Positions 1 to 5,010 of a stretch of DNA of 5,879 nt are shown here, piece by piece. Each line of letters begins with the position of its first letter. Position 1 is the first letter of the stretch. The stretch spans positions 1 to 5,879 of the forward strand of contig JAEYYE010000166.1 in the NCBI GenBank assembly GCA_023430945.1, read 5' to 3'. The position numbers were made by a program, and so were the translations under genes. Under the pieces are notes generated by a model. That model was not told the origin of the DNA. It saw only the letters and a program-made list of their open reading frames with translations, and ran no database searches. This stretch comes from Bacteroidota bacterium (GTDB lineage Bacteria; Bacteroidota; Bacteroidia; Flavobacteriales_F; PHOS-HE28).

Positions 1-613
1 ATGTGGTCGTTGGCTTCTCAACGGTTTCGATCACGTAGCCACGGTGCGTCCTGGCTTGGAGTGCTGCTTGTTCGGCCTGTTGTTCCGCTTCAGTTCTGGC
101 CTTCAAATTCTGTAGGCCCTTCTCGAAATCCGGCCCGATCTTCTTGTCCATGTCCATGAAGACCGCCATCATCCGTCCAAGGCCTTCATGCTTCTGGGTC
201 ATGATCCAATCCACGCGCGTGCCATTGTTCTCCGGTGTCAATTCCAGATCCACCGTGCTTTTCGATTCCCATGGTTCAAGAAAGCGCAGATCGGTGGTCA
301 CCTTGCGATCCTGTTCCAAGGCGATGATCTCCTGGCGGCCGCGGCCAACGGTATCGCCTTCCCATTCTCCGTACGCGCCCACTGCCGCATCGGTCTCGCT
401 CCACGTATTCTTCTGGTCCCTGTCCATATCCTTCCATGGGCTCCATTCGTGCATCTTTCGAAGCGAAGCGATGTTCGGATAGATCGCGGACGGTGGTGCC
501 TCTATCACGACCGATCGCTTCACCACGCTGGCTTCGGGCCCTGTGAAAGCCAGGATCACCATGATCACTCCGAGTGCCAGTAGTATGATCAATATGGTCT
601 TCAATGCTCTCAT
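1..613 (-). CDS. Membrane-anchored SRPBCC (polyketide cyclase/START-like) family protein, 3'-truncated by window edge
   Basis: The reading frame starts at the ATG complementary to 611-613 and stays open for 204 codons to the left edge, so the C-terminus is missing. Residues 5-23 form one hydrophobic helix (TILIILLALGVIMVILAFT), likely an N-terminal membrane anchor or uncleaved signal. Residues 30-172 fit the SRPBCC fold seen in Bacteroidota proteins: 'VVKRSVVIEAPPSAIYPNI', 'HEWSPWKDMD', 'VGAYGEWEGD', 'FLEPWESKSTVDLEL', 'GTRVDWIM', then a closing helix 'MDMDKKIGPDFEKGLQNLK'. The family binds hydrophobic ligands in a deep cavity; no ligand can be inferred here. After a short Gln/Ala-rich linker (173-190), 'RGYVIETVEKPTTT' resembles the first strand of a GyrI-like effector-binding domain, which often follows SRPBCC in this family. 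That second domain is inference. No Shine-Dalgarno precedes the start. The gene is divergent from the lipoprotein gene at 745. Confidence 0.82.
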   Translation of the reverse strand, partial: MRALKTILIILLALGVIMVILAFTGPEASVVKRSVVIEAPPSAIYPNIASLRKMHEWSPWKDMDRDQKNTWSETDAAVGAYGEWEGDTVGRGRQEIIALEQDRKVTTDLRFLEPWESKSTVDLELTPENNGTRVDWIMTQKHEGLGRMMAVFMDMDKKIGPDFEKGLQNLKARTEAEQQAEQAALQARTHRGYVIETVEKPTTT

Positions 614-616
614 TCG

Positions 617-633
617 TTCGGAATTTGTCCGAA
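617..633. repeat. Short inverted repeat just upstream of the SRPBCC start
   Basis: Perfect 6-base arms TTCGGA (617-622) and TCCGAA (628-633) surround a 5-base centre. The repeat lies 3 bases upstream of the SRPBCC start codon and would be in the mRNA leader. It could be an operator half-site pair or a weak leader hairpin near the ribosome footprint. It is short enough to be chance. Confidence 0.3.
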
Positions 634-667
634 AGATGCATTCGCGGATCGGAATTATCCATAGATC

Positions 668-697
668 CAAAAAGAAATTGAACTTCGCCCGCATCAA
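668..697 (-). promoter_or_regulatory. Candidate Bacteroidota-type promoter for the SRPBCC gene
   Basis: On the minus strand, TTG (697-695) is followed by a 19-base spacer and TCTTTTTG (675-668). This matches the Bacteroidota -33/-7 pattern TTG-N19-TAnnTTTG at all defined bases except the A of the -7 box. Transcription would begin near 660, giving a leader of about 45-50 bases. This is a pattern match only. Confidence 0.45.
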
Positions 698-744
698 TGG
701 CATGATCTTTTCCAACAGATCGATCCAAACAAACTCATCCTTTA

Positions 745-1323
745 ATGAGATCCCTGAATACAACGCTCGGTAATGGTCTTGTTCTGCTGATGTTGATCGG
801 AACGCTCCTTTCGGCTTGCAAGACCACCAGTAGTCCGGCAGGAACGAAAGTGAAACAGCCTTTCACTGGGAACAAATACGAGAGCAACAATGTGTGGTGG
901 CGCAGCACCGGGCAGGGCGCGAGCAGCAAGCAGAACATCGCCCGGGCAAAAGCCGATAGTGAAGCGCGAAGCCAGCTTGCGAGCCAGATCGGGACGAACA
1001 TGCGCGCGGTCACCGATCAATATCTGGGGCAGACCGAGAATGAAGGAGCGCGTGATGTAGCGGATAAATTCCAGAGCCTGGTCCGCGAAGTGATGAACAC
1101 CGAACTGGCCGATATGCGCAAGATCGGTGAAGAAACGTATCACAATGATGCCACCGGCGAATACACGGTCTATGTGGCTTACGAGATCAAGAAGAACGCG
1201 ATGCTTCGGTTCATGAAGAAGCAGGCGCGCACCGATGCCAAGATCGACAAGATGACGCTCGACCACATCGATCGCATACTGGACAAGGAGATCGAACGGG
1301 CAGATACGGCGACCGAGGAATAA
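745..1323 (+). CDS. LPP20-like outer-envelope lipoprotein
   Basis: This is a 192-residue protein with a clear lipoprotein signal: Arg2, a hydrophobic stretch at 11-22, and lipobox LLSAC with the lipidated cysteine at residue 25. The mature part starts with a Ser/Thr/Pro-rich linker (27-45). Then 'NNVWWRSTGQGASSKQNIARAKADSEARSQLASQI' (about 49-82) resembles the start of the LPP20 lipoprotein fold, where Trp and Gly-x-Gly precede an Ala-rich helix. 'YTVYVAYEIKK' (140-150) matches the later strand of that fold. The last 40 residues are a charged helix (KKQARTDAKIDKMTLDHIDRILDKEIERA). The family's molecular function is unknown; an envelope-associated structural or accessory role is inference. The start was chosen because it gives a complete signal peptide and the next ATGs cut into it. 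The zinc peptidase follows 69 bases downstream on the same strand. Confidence 0.85.
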   Translation: MRSLNTTLGNGLVLLMLIGTLLSACKTTSSPAGTKVKQPFTGNKYESNNVWWRSTGQGASSKQNIARAKADSEARSQLASQIGTNMRAVTDQYLGQTENEGARDVADKFQSLVREVMNTELADMRKIGEETYHNDATGEYTVYVAYEIKKNAMLRFMKKQARTDAKIDKMTLDHIDRILDKEIERADTATEE

Positions 1324-1331
1324 CACTGACG

Positions 1332-1365
1332 TTTTGGCCGATCGCTGCGATCGGCAACTGCTTTG
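1332..1365 (+). promoter_or_regulatory. Inverted repeat between lipoprotein and zinc peptidase genes; possible operator within a weak promoter
   Basis: Positions 1337-1355 read GCCGATCGCTGCGATCGGC, a perfect inverted repeat with 9-base arms around one central T. It is flanked by TTTTG (1332-1336) and CTGCTTTG (1358-1365), 21 bases apart. This could be a weak -33/-7 pair for the peptidase gene with the repeat filling the spacer. The -7 box matches only its TTTG half. No T-run follows the repeat, so it is not a standard intrinsic terminator. As RNA it could instead be a processing or stability hairpin between the two genes. Confidence 0.3.
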
Positions 1366-1392
1366 CTGTGAACGCGGCAAAACCTTAGGAAA

Positions 1393-2076
1393 ATGGGAGG
1401 TGCATACCTGATAATGATCTTGATCATGCTTGCAAGCTGGCTTGTTGGCCAGCAATTGCGCAGCAGGTTCGAGAAATATTCCCGCACACCGCTGAGCAAT
1501 GGAATGAGCGGTCGTGAGGTGGCCGAGCAGATGCTCCGCGACCATGGGATAAGCAACGTGAAAGTGATGAGCGTGCCGGGACAGCTTACCGACCACTACG
1601 ATCCAGCGAAACGAACGGTGAATTTGAGCGAACCGGTGTACCACGCCCGGAATGCTGCGGCCGCTGCGGTGGCTGCACACGAGTGCGGACATGCCGTTCA
1701 ACATGCAACTGCCTACAGCTGGCTGCAACTGCGAAGCAAACTGGTGCCCGTGGTAAGTATCGCTTCGCGCTGGGTTCAATGGATCCTACTCGGCGGCATC
1801 CTGTTGCTGAATTCGCCGATCGGTGGGAATCTGTTGCTGGCCGGGATCATCCTCTTCGCTGCGATCACGGTCTTCAGCATCATCACACTTCCGGTGGAAT
1901 ATGATGCGAGCAAACGCGCGCTCGCGTGGATCAAAAGCAATGGGATCGTTACAACGAGCGAATACGCCATGAGCGCCGATGCGTTGAAATGGGCGGCACG
2001 CACTTACGTGGTGGCAGCGATAGGGTCGATCGGTACCCTGCTCTACTACATCATGATCTTCATGAACCGCCGGTGA
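1393..2076 (+). CDS. YugP-type membrane zinc metallopeptidase (Zn_peptidase_2 family)
   Basis: The protein has 227 residues, the usual length for the family. An N-terminal transmembrane helix (about 4-20) is followed by the family signature 'FEKYSRTPLSNGMSGREVAEQML' (26-48). Next come 'VPGQLTDHYDPAKRTVNLSEPVYH' (61-84) and the catalytic HEXXH motif HECGH at 96-100, in which the two histidines bind zinc and Glu97 is the general base. 'TLPVEYDASKRAL' (165-177) supplies the likely third zinc ligand at Glu169. Further hydrophobic helices lie at about 115-139, 145-166 and 205-223, so this is an integral inner-membrane enzyme. Substrates of the family are largely unknown; membrane-protein turnover is inference. 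AGGA at 1387-1390 is a close-spaced ribosome site. The gene ends just before a strong shared terminator. Confidence 0.93.
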   Translation: MGGAYLIMILIMLASWLVGQQLRSRFEKYSRTPLSNGMSGREVAEQMLRDHGISNVKVMSVPGQLTDHYDPAKRTVNLSEPVYHARNAAAAAVAAHECGHAVQHATAYSWLQLRSKLVPVVSIASRWVQWILLGGILLLNSPIGGNLLLAGIILFAAITVFSIITLPVEYDASKRALAWIKSNGIVTTSEYAMSADALKWAARTYVVAAIGSIGTLLYYIMIFMNRR

Positions 2077-2090
2077 TCGCCGAATGACGA

Positions 2091-2130
2091 AAAAGAGAGA
2101 AGGCGCTGGATCCAGCGCCTTCTCTCTTTT
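2091..2130. terminator. Bidirectional intrinsic terminator (perfect 40-base palindrome)
   Basis: The whole segment equals its own reverse complement, centred on GGATCC. It forms an 18-bp stem with a GATC loop: an outer A/G-rich part beginning AAAAGAGAGAAGG, an inner GC-rich part GGCGCTGG, and a terminal TCTCTCTTTT run. Because the A-tract and T-tract mirror each other, it can stop transcription in both directions. It lies 14 bases after the zinc peptidase stop on the plus strand. On the minus strand it begins at the last base of the HerA-like gene's stop codon (2130). Confidence 0.92.
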
Positions 2131-3653
2131 CATCGCCGTTTTCTGGTGGACTTGATCCCAAGAACGCCAAGCAATCCGCGCGTCAATTCGCGCACGAACG
2201 TGTTCCCGATCTGCCGCGCCATGGGGTTCCGGCTGATATCGGTCCAGGTATTTTGATCTTTTTCCTTCTTCCTTTCCACTACTTCTTCTTCGATCGGACC
2301 CGATCGGGCGATGCGTTCTTCCAGGATCTCGTGTGCGCTTTCGCGATCGATCTTTTCATTGTATTTCTTCGCCAGCGTGCTTCGCGCCACCAGTCCATCG
2401 ATCTCGAGCGGCGTTAAGATGTCCATGCGTGAAGCGGGTGCACGCAGCAGCGTGTGCGCAAGCGGGGTCGGAGTTCCCTTTTCGTTGAGCGCTGTAACGA
2501 AGGCTTCTCCGATCCCGAGCGAAGTGATCAGTTGCTCCACATCGTAGAATTCCGTGATGGGATAGTTCTGCGCGATCTTCTTGATCGTAGTGCGATCCCT
2601 GGCGGTGAACGCGCGCAGGGAATGTTGCACCTTCAGGCCAAGCTGGCCAAGCACCTTCTCTGGGACATCGCTTGGATCCTGCGTGCAGAAATAGACCCCG
2701 ACACCTTTCGATCGGATCAGTTTGATGATCGTTTCGATCTGATCCAGAAGCGCCTTCGTGGCGGTATCGAAGATCAGGTGTGCCTCATCGATGAAGAGTA
2801 CCAGTTTGGGTTTCTCCGGATCGCCTTCCTCCGGGAAAAGTGAATAGATCTCGGCAAGCAGACAGAGCATGAACGTGCTGAAAAGCCTTGGCCGATCCTG
2901 GATATCGGTGAGCCGCACGATATGGACCACTCCCCTGCCATCGCGCGTTCGCAACAGATCGTTCACATCGAAGGAAAGTTCGCCGAAGAATTCCGATGCG
3001 CCTTGTTGCTCGATCTCGATGATCTTGCGCATGATCGTATTCACCGTGGCAGCGCTTACCTGGCCATATTCCTTCTGGATCGCCGCCTTGCCTTCACCGG
3101 TGATGTGCTTCAACACACTGCGCAGATCCTCCAGGTCGAGCAATGGGAGTTTCTGATCATCGCAATACTTGAACACGAGCGAAAGCACACTTTGCTGTGT
3201 GTCGTTCAATTCCAGGATCCGACTGAGCAACACGGGACCGAATTCACTCACCGTTGCGCGAAGCCGCGCTCCAGGTTCGTTGCTCAGGCTCAGCAATTCC
3301 ACCGGCATTCCTTCCGCCTTGTAAGGTAGCCCGATCCTCCGGTGACGTTCTGTGATCTTTTCGTTCTCCACACCCGGAGCCGCGATCCCGCTCAGATCGC
3401 CTTTCACATCCATCATGAGTACTGGAACTCCTTTCAAGGAAAGCTGTTCGGCCAGGATCTGAAGTGTTTTCGTTTTGCCGCTTCCTGTGGCGCCGCAGAT
3501 CAATCCATGGCGGTTCATGGTGCGAAGCGGGATCTTCACCAATGCGCCTTCCATCGCTTCACCTGCGAGCATCGCCGCACCCAGTTCGATCGCATCACCT
3601 TTCGTGGTGTTGCCTGCGTTGATGATCTCGCGGAATTTCGTTTCGTTGTTCAT
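2130..3653 (-). CDS. HerA/FtsK-type P-loop ATPase, YjgR-like (DUF853, HerA_C family)
   Basis: The protein has 507 residues, close to the roughly 500 of the E. coli YjgR type. 'NRHGLICGATGSGKTKT' carries the Walker A motif GATGSGKT at 54-61. 'LMMDVKGDLSGI' (79-90) is the strand typical of the family. 'KLVLFIDEAHLIFDTA' has Walker B with Asp289-Glu290. 'GVYFCTQDPSDVPEKVLGQLGLKVQHSLRAFT' (319-350) carries the sensor-like Gln and the conserved Asp-Pro-x-Asp-x-Pro. The C-terminal third (about 435-507) is charged and low in complexity, ending KSTRKRR. HerA-like proteins form hexameric ATPase rings that move DNA. YjgR itself has no established function, and no NurA nuclease or other partner is nearby, so DNA translocation is inference. 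The start lies 25 bases after the rimM stop, with no clear promoter between, so it is likely transcribed with rimM. A GGAA about 12 bases before the ATG is poorly spaced. Confidence 0.92.
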   Translation of the reverse strand: MNNETKFREIINAGNTTKGDAIELGAAMLAGEAMEGALVKIPLRTMNRHGLICGATGSGKTKTLQILAEQLSLKGVPVLMMDVKGDLSGIAAPGVENEKITERHRRIGLPYKAEGMPVELLSLSNEPGARLRATVSEFGPVLLSRILELNDTQQSVLSLVFKYCDDQKLPLLDLEDLRSVLKHITGEGKAAIQKEYGQVSAATVNTIMRKIIEIEQQGASEFFGELSFDVNDLLRTRDGRGVVHIVRLTDIQDRPRLFSTFMLCLLAEIYSLFPEEGDPEKPKLVLFIDEAHLIFDTATKALLDQIETIIKLIRSKGVGVYFCTQDPSDVPEKVLGQLGLKVQHSLRAFTARDRTTIKKIAQNYPITEFYDVEQLITSLGIGEAFVTALNEKGTPTPLAHTLLRAPASRMDILTPLEIDGLVARSTLAKKYNEKIDRESAHEILEERIARSGPIEEEVVERKKEKDQNTWTDISRNPMARQIGNTFVRELTRGLLGVLGIKSTRKRR

Positions 3654-3678
3654 TCAAGATCCAATTTCCTTCTTTGCC

Positions 3679-4230
3679 CTATTCTTCTTCGTCCTTTTTT
3701 CCTGGATCGCGATACAGATCGATGAGCCCGGGTGGCGTTCGAACAAGAATGGTGTTCTCCTCGGGATCCATGTCCAGGATCATGTCATCCACGATCGGCA
3801 CCATCACCTCCTGGCCACCGAGCAGGATCGACATCACCGGATTGCGATCGGTGCCTTCGATCGCGATCACTTCACCCAATTCACCGTGTTCTTCATCGCG
3901 CACGATCATGCCGATGAATTCCTCTGGATCCCAGCTTTCATCGCTTCCGTCCGAAAGATGCCCCGGCGGTGCATAGATGTCCCGGCCCACCACGATGCCC
4001 GCGCTTTGCGGATCATTGAAGTCATCGAATTTCACCAGGATCCCGGCCCGGCCTTGATCGCGAAGGTTCGTATAGAAGAACGGCACCTTCTGCCCTTCGA
4101 TGTCCACGAATAGCGCTCCCTTCGGCACCAGATCCTCCAGATCGCAATTCTCGAGGTGTACAGTGAGTTCGCCCTTGTACCCCCACGGTTTGCCAAGCCG
4201 GCCGATCCGATGCAGGCTTTCGAGATCCAT
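3679..4230 (-). CDS. rimM: Ribosome maturation factor RimM
   Basis: The protein has 183 residues with the two-domain RimM layout. The N-terminal beta-barrel (about 5-88) opens with 'HRIGRLGKPWGYKGELTVHL' (7-26), the classical GxLGKPxGxxGE region. It continues with 'VPFFYTNLRDQGRAGILVKFDDFNDPQSAG' and 'GRDIYAP'. The C-terminal PRC-barrel (about 100-175) has 'EEFIGMIVRDEEHGELGEVIAI', 'VMVPIVDDMILDMDPEENTILVRTPPGLIDLY'. RimM binds uS19 and helps mature the 3' (head) domain of the 30S subunit. The frame stays open upstream to 4569, but that extension is out of frame with rpsP and crosses a terminator. Start 4230 is chosen because it gives the family's normal N-terminus. No Shine-Dalgarno is evident. 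A short acidic/basic tail (DPGKKDEEE) ends the protein. trmD, the usual next gene in proteobacteria, is absent here. Confidence 0.95.
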   Translation of the reverse strand: MDLESLHRIGRLGKPWGYKGELTVHLENCDLEDLVPKGALFVDIEGQKVPFFYTNLRDQGRAGILVKFDDFNDPQSAGIVVGRDIYAPPGHLSDGSDESWDPEEFIGMIVRDEEHGELGEVIAIEGTDRNPVMSILLGGQEVMVPIVDDMILDMDPEENTILVRTPPGLIDLYRDPGKKDEEE

Positions 4231-4261
4231 GCGGGTGAAGTTAGGGGCGATCCATATGCTT

Positions 4262-4293
4262 GAAAAAAGAAAGCCCGCATTTTCATGCAGGCT
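4262..4293 (-). terminator. Intrinsic terminator or attenuator between rpsP and rimM
   Basis: Read on the minus strand, AGCCTGCAT (4293-4285) pairs with ATGCGGGCT (4280-4272) across a GAAA tetraloop, giving a 9-bp stem with one G-U pair. TTCTTTTTTC follows immediately (4271-4262). This is a standard intrinsic terminator 22 bases after the rpsP stop codon. rimM starts 31 bases beyond it with no good promoter visible between, so partial readthrough probably sets rimM expression below rpsP. Confidence 0.82.
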
Positions 4294-4315
4294 CCCGATC
4301 TGTTGCAAGACGAAA

Positions 4316-4843
4316 TTACTCCGTTGCCGGTGCTTCGCTGCCGCCTTCTTCGGCCGGAGCGGCTTCTTCAGCCGGTGCATTGGCTGCGGCCAGCTTCGCG
4401 CTAAGGGCCGCCGCACGATCATCGGACTTCTTCTTTTCGGCTGCGAGGCGCTCACGATCGGCATCTTCGCGGCTTTTGCCAAGGCGGCTCTTCTTCTGTT
4501 CGATCTTGGCGTTCTTCTCGTTCTTCCAGATATCGAAGCGGCGATCGGCCTCTTCCTGTGAGAACGCACCTTTCTTCACGCCATTGGCCAGGTGGTTCTT
4601 GTACACCACGCCGGTATAGCTGAGGATCGCACGGCAGGTGTCGCTGGGCTGCGCTCCCTTCTGGAGCCAATCCAGCGCCTTGTCCGTGTTCACCTCGATG
4701 AACGCGGGGTTCTGGTTCGGATCGTAAGCACCGATCCGTTCGATGTATTTCCCGTCGCGGGGTGCACGGGAATCGGCCACTACCACATGATAGTAAGGCC
4801 GGCCTTTTTTGCCTTTACGCTGAAGGCGGATGCGAGTTGGCAT
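4316..4843 (-). CDS. rpsP: 30S ribosomal protein bS16 with extended C-terminus
   Basis: The first roughly 80 residues are canonical bS16: 'MPTRIRLQRKGKKGRPYYHVVVADSRAPRDGKYIERIGAYDPNQNPAFIEVNTDKALDWLQKGAQPSDTCRAILSYTGV'. bS16 binds the 5' and central domains of 16S rRNA and is needed for efficient 30S assembly. The protein has 175 residues, about twice the roughly 80-90 of E. coli bS16. The extra part has a basic helix-forming segment ('KNEKNAKIEQKKSRLGKSREDADRERLAAEKKKS', about 107-140) and an Ala/Glu/Pro tail ('AANAPAEEAAPAEEGGSEAPATE'). Long tails of this kind are common in Bacteroidota bS16. It is the first gene of the leftward rpsP-rimM-ATPase cluster, has its own candidate promoter, and is followed by a terminator hairpin. 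No Shine-Dalgarno is seen before the ATG, as expected for this phylum. Confidence 0.97.
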   Translation of the reverse strand: MPTRIRLQRKGKKGRPYYHVVVADSRAPRDGKYIERIGAYDPNQNPAFIEVNTDKALDWLQKGAQPSDTCRAILSYTGVVYKNHLANGVKKGAFSQEEADRRFDIWKNEKNAKIEQKKSRLGKSREDADRERLAAEKKKSDDRAAALSAKLAAANAPAEEAAPAEEGGSEAPATE

Positions 4844-4880
4844 GTCGCTGTTGTTTAAGTCCCTTTTTGTTTTGGGGCTG

Positions 4881-4912
4881 CAAAGGTGCGGATATCCCCC
4901 ACCATTTCCAAA
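4881..4912 (-). promoter_or_regulatory. Candidate Bacteroidota-type promoter for rpsP
   Basis: On the minus strand, TTTG (4912-4909) is followed by a 20-base spacer and CACCTTTG (4888-4881). This matches the Bacteroidota -33/-7 consensus except for the first T of the -7 box. The downstream context CTTTGCAGCCCC is GC-rich near the expected start site. Transcription would begin near 4874, giving a leader of about 30 bases before rpsP. Confidence 0.6.
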
Positions 4913-4936
4913 TGCATCCTCGGTTCCAAGTTTAAC

Positions 4937-4948
4937 GGCCGATCGGCC
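4937..4948. repeat. 12-base perfect palindrome in the divergent rpsP/secreted-protein region
   Basis: GGCCGATCGGCC is a perfect palindrome lying between the two divergent candidate promoters. It is directly adjacent to the -33 TTG (4949-4951) of the rightward one. A second short inverted repeat, ACGGA-TCGT-TCCGT (4953-4966), lies within the spacer of that promoter. Either could be an operator. However, GATC-centred palindromes are common by chance in this GATC-rich sequence. Confidence 0.35.
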
Positions 4949-4979
4949 TTGTACGGATCGTTCCGTGCGTTCAAATTTG
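4949..4979 (+). promoter_or_regulatory. Candidate Bacteroidota-type promoter for the secreted-protein gene
   Basis: TTG (4949-4951), a 20-base spacer, then CAAATTTG (4972-4979) fit TTG-N19/20-TAnnTTTG with only the first T of the -7 box missing. The predicted start site is near 4985, leaving a leader of about 25 bases before the ATG at 5011. Pattern match only. Confidence 0.55.
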
Positions 4980-5010
4980 TCCTACCCGTTCATCCCAACC
5001 ACCGAACTTG

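Noticed and set aside
276..728. Minus-strand open frame of 150 codons overlapping the SRPBCC gene and its upstream region
   Set aside because: It is out of frame with the SRPBCC-coding frame, which has clear family motifs, and its own product has no recognisable motif.
614..744. Search for a plus-strand promoter of the lipoprotein gene
   Set aside because: TTG at 678-680 is present but no TAnnTTTG-like box lies at the right distance; ATGATCTTTT near 702 is too poor a match to call.
1337..1355. Inverted repeat considered as an intrinsic terminator of the lipoprotein gene
   Set aside because: The stem is not followed by a T-run; the next bases are AACTGCTTTG.
742..1779. Long minus-strand open frame of 345 codons opposite the lipoprotein and zinc peptidase
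   Set aside because: It is antisense to two well-supported genes and crosses their intergenic hairpin. Its product is rich in His, Arg and Cys with no recognisable domain. GC-rich sequence with few stop codons explains it.
3475..4113. Plus-strand open frame of 212 codons opposite rimM and the start of the ATPase
   Set aside because: It overlaps two confident genes on the other strand, shows no family motif, and spans the rimM-ATPase junction. It is best read as a shadow frame.
4311..4318. TAATTTCG on the minus strand at the rpsP stop as a -7 box for a separate rimM promoter
   Set aside because: It matches most of TAnnTTTG, but no TTG lies about 19-20 bases upstream, and any transcript would still meet the terminator hairpin.
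4231..4569. N-terminal extension of rimM to an upstream in-frame ATG
   Set aside because: The extension overlaps rpsP in another frame, crosses the terminator hairpin, and encodes an Arg/Lys-rich sequence unlike any RimM. The start at 4230 gives the normal family N-terminus.
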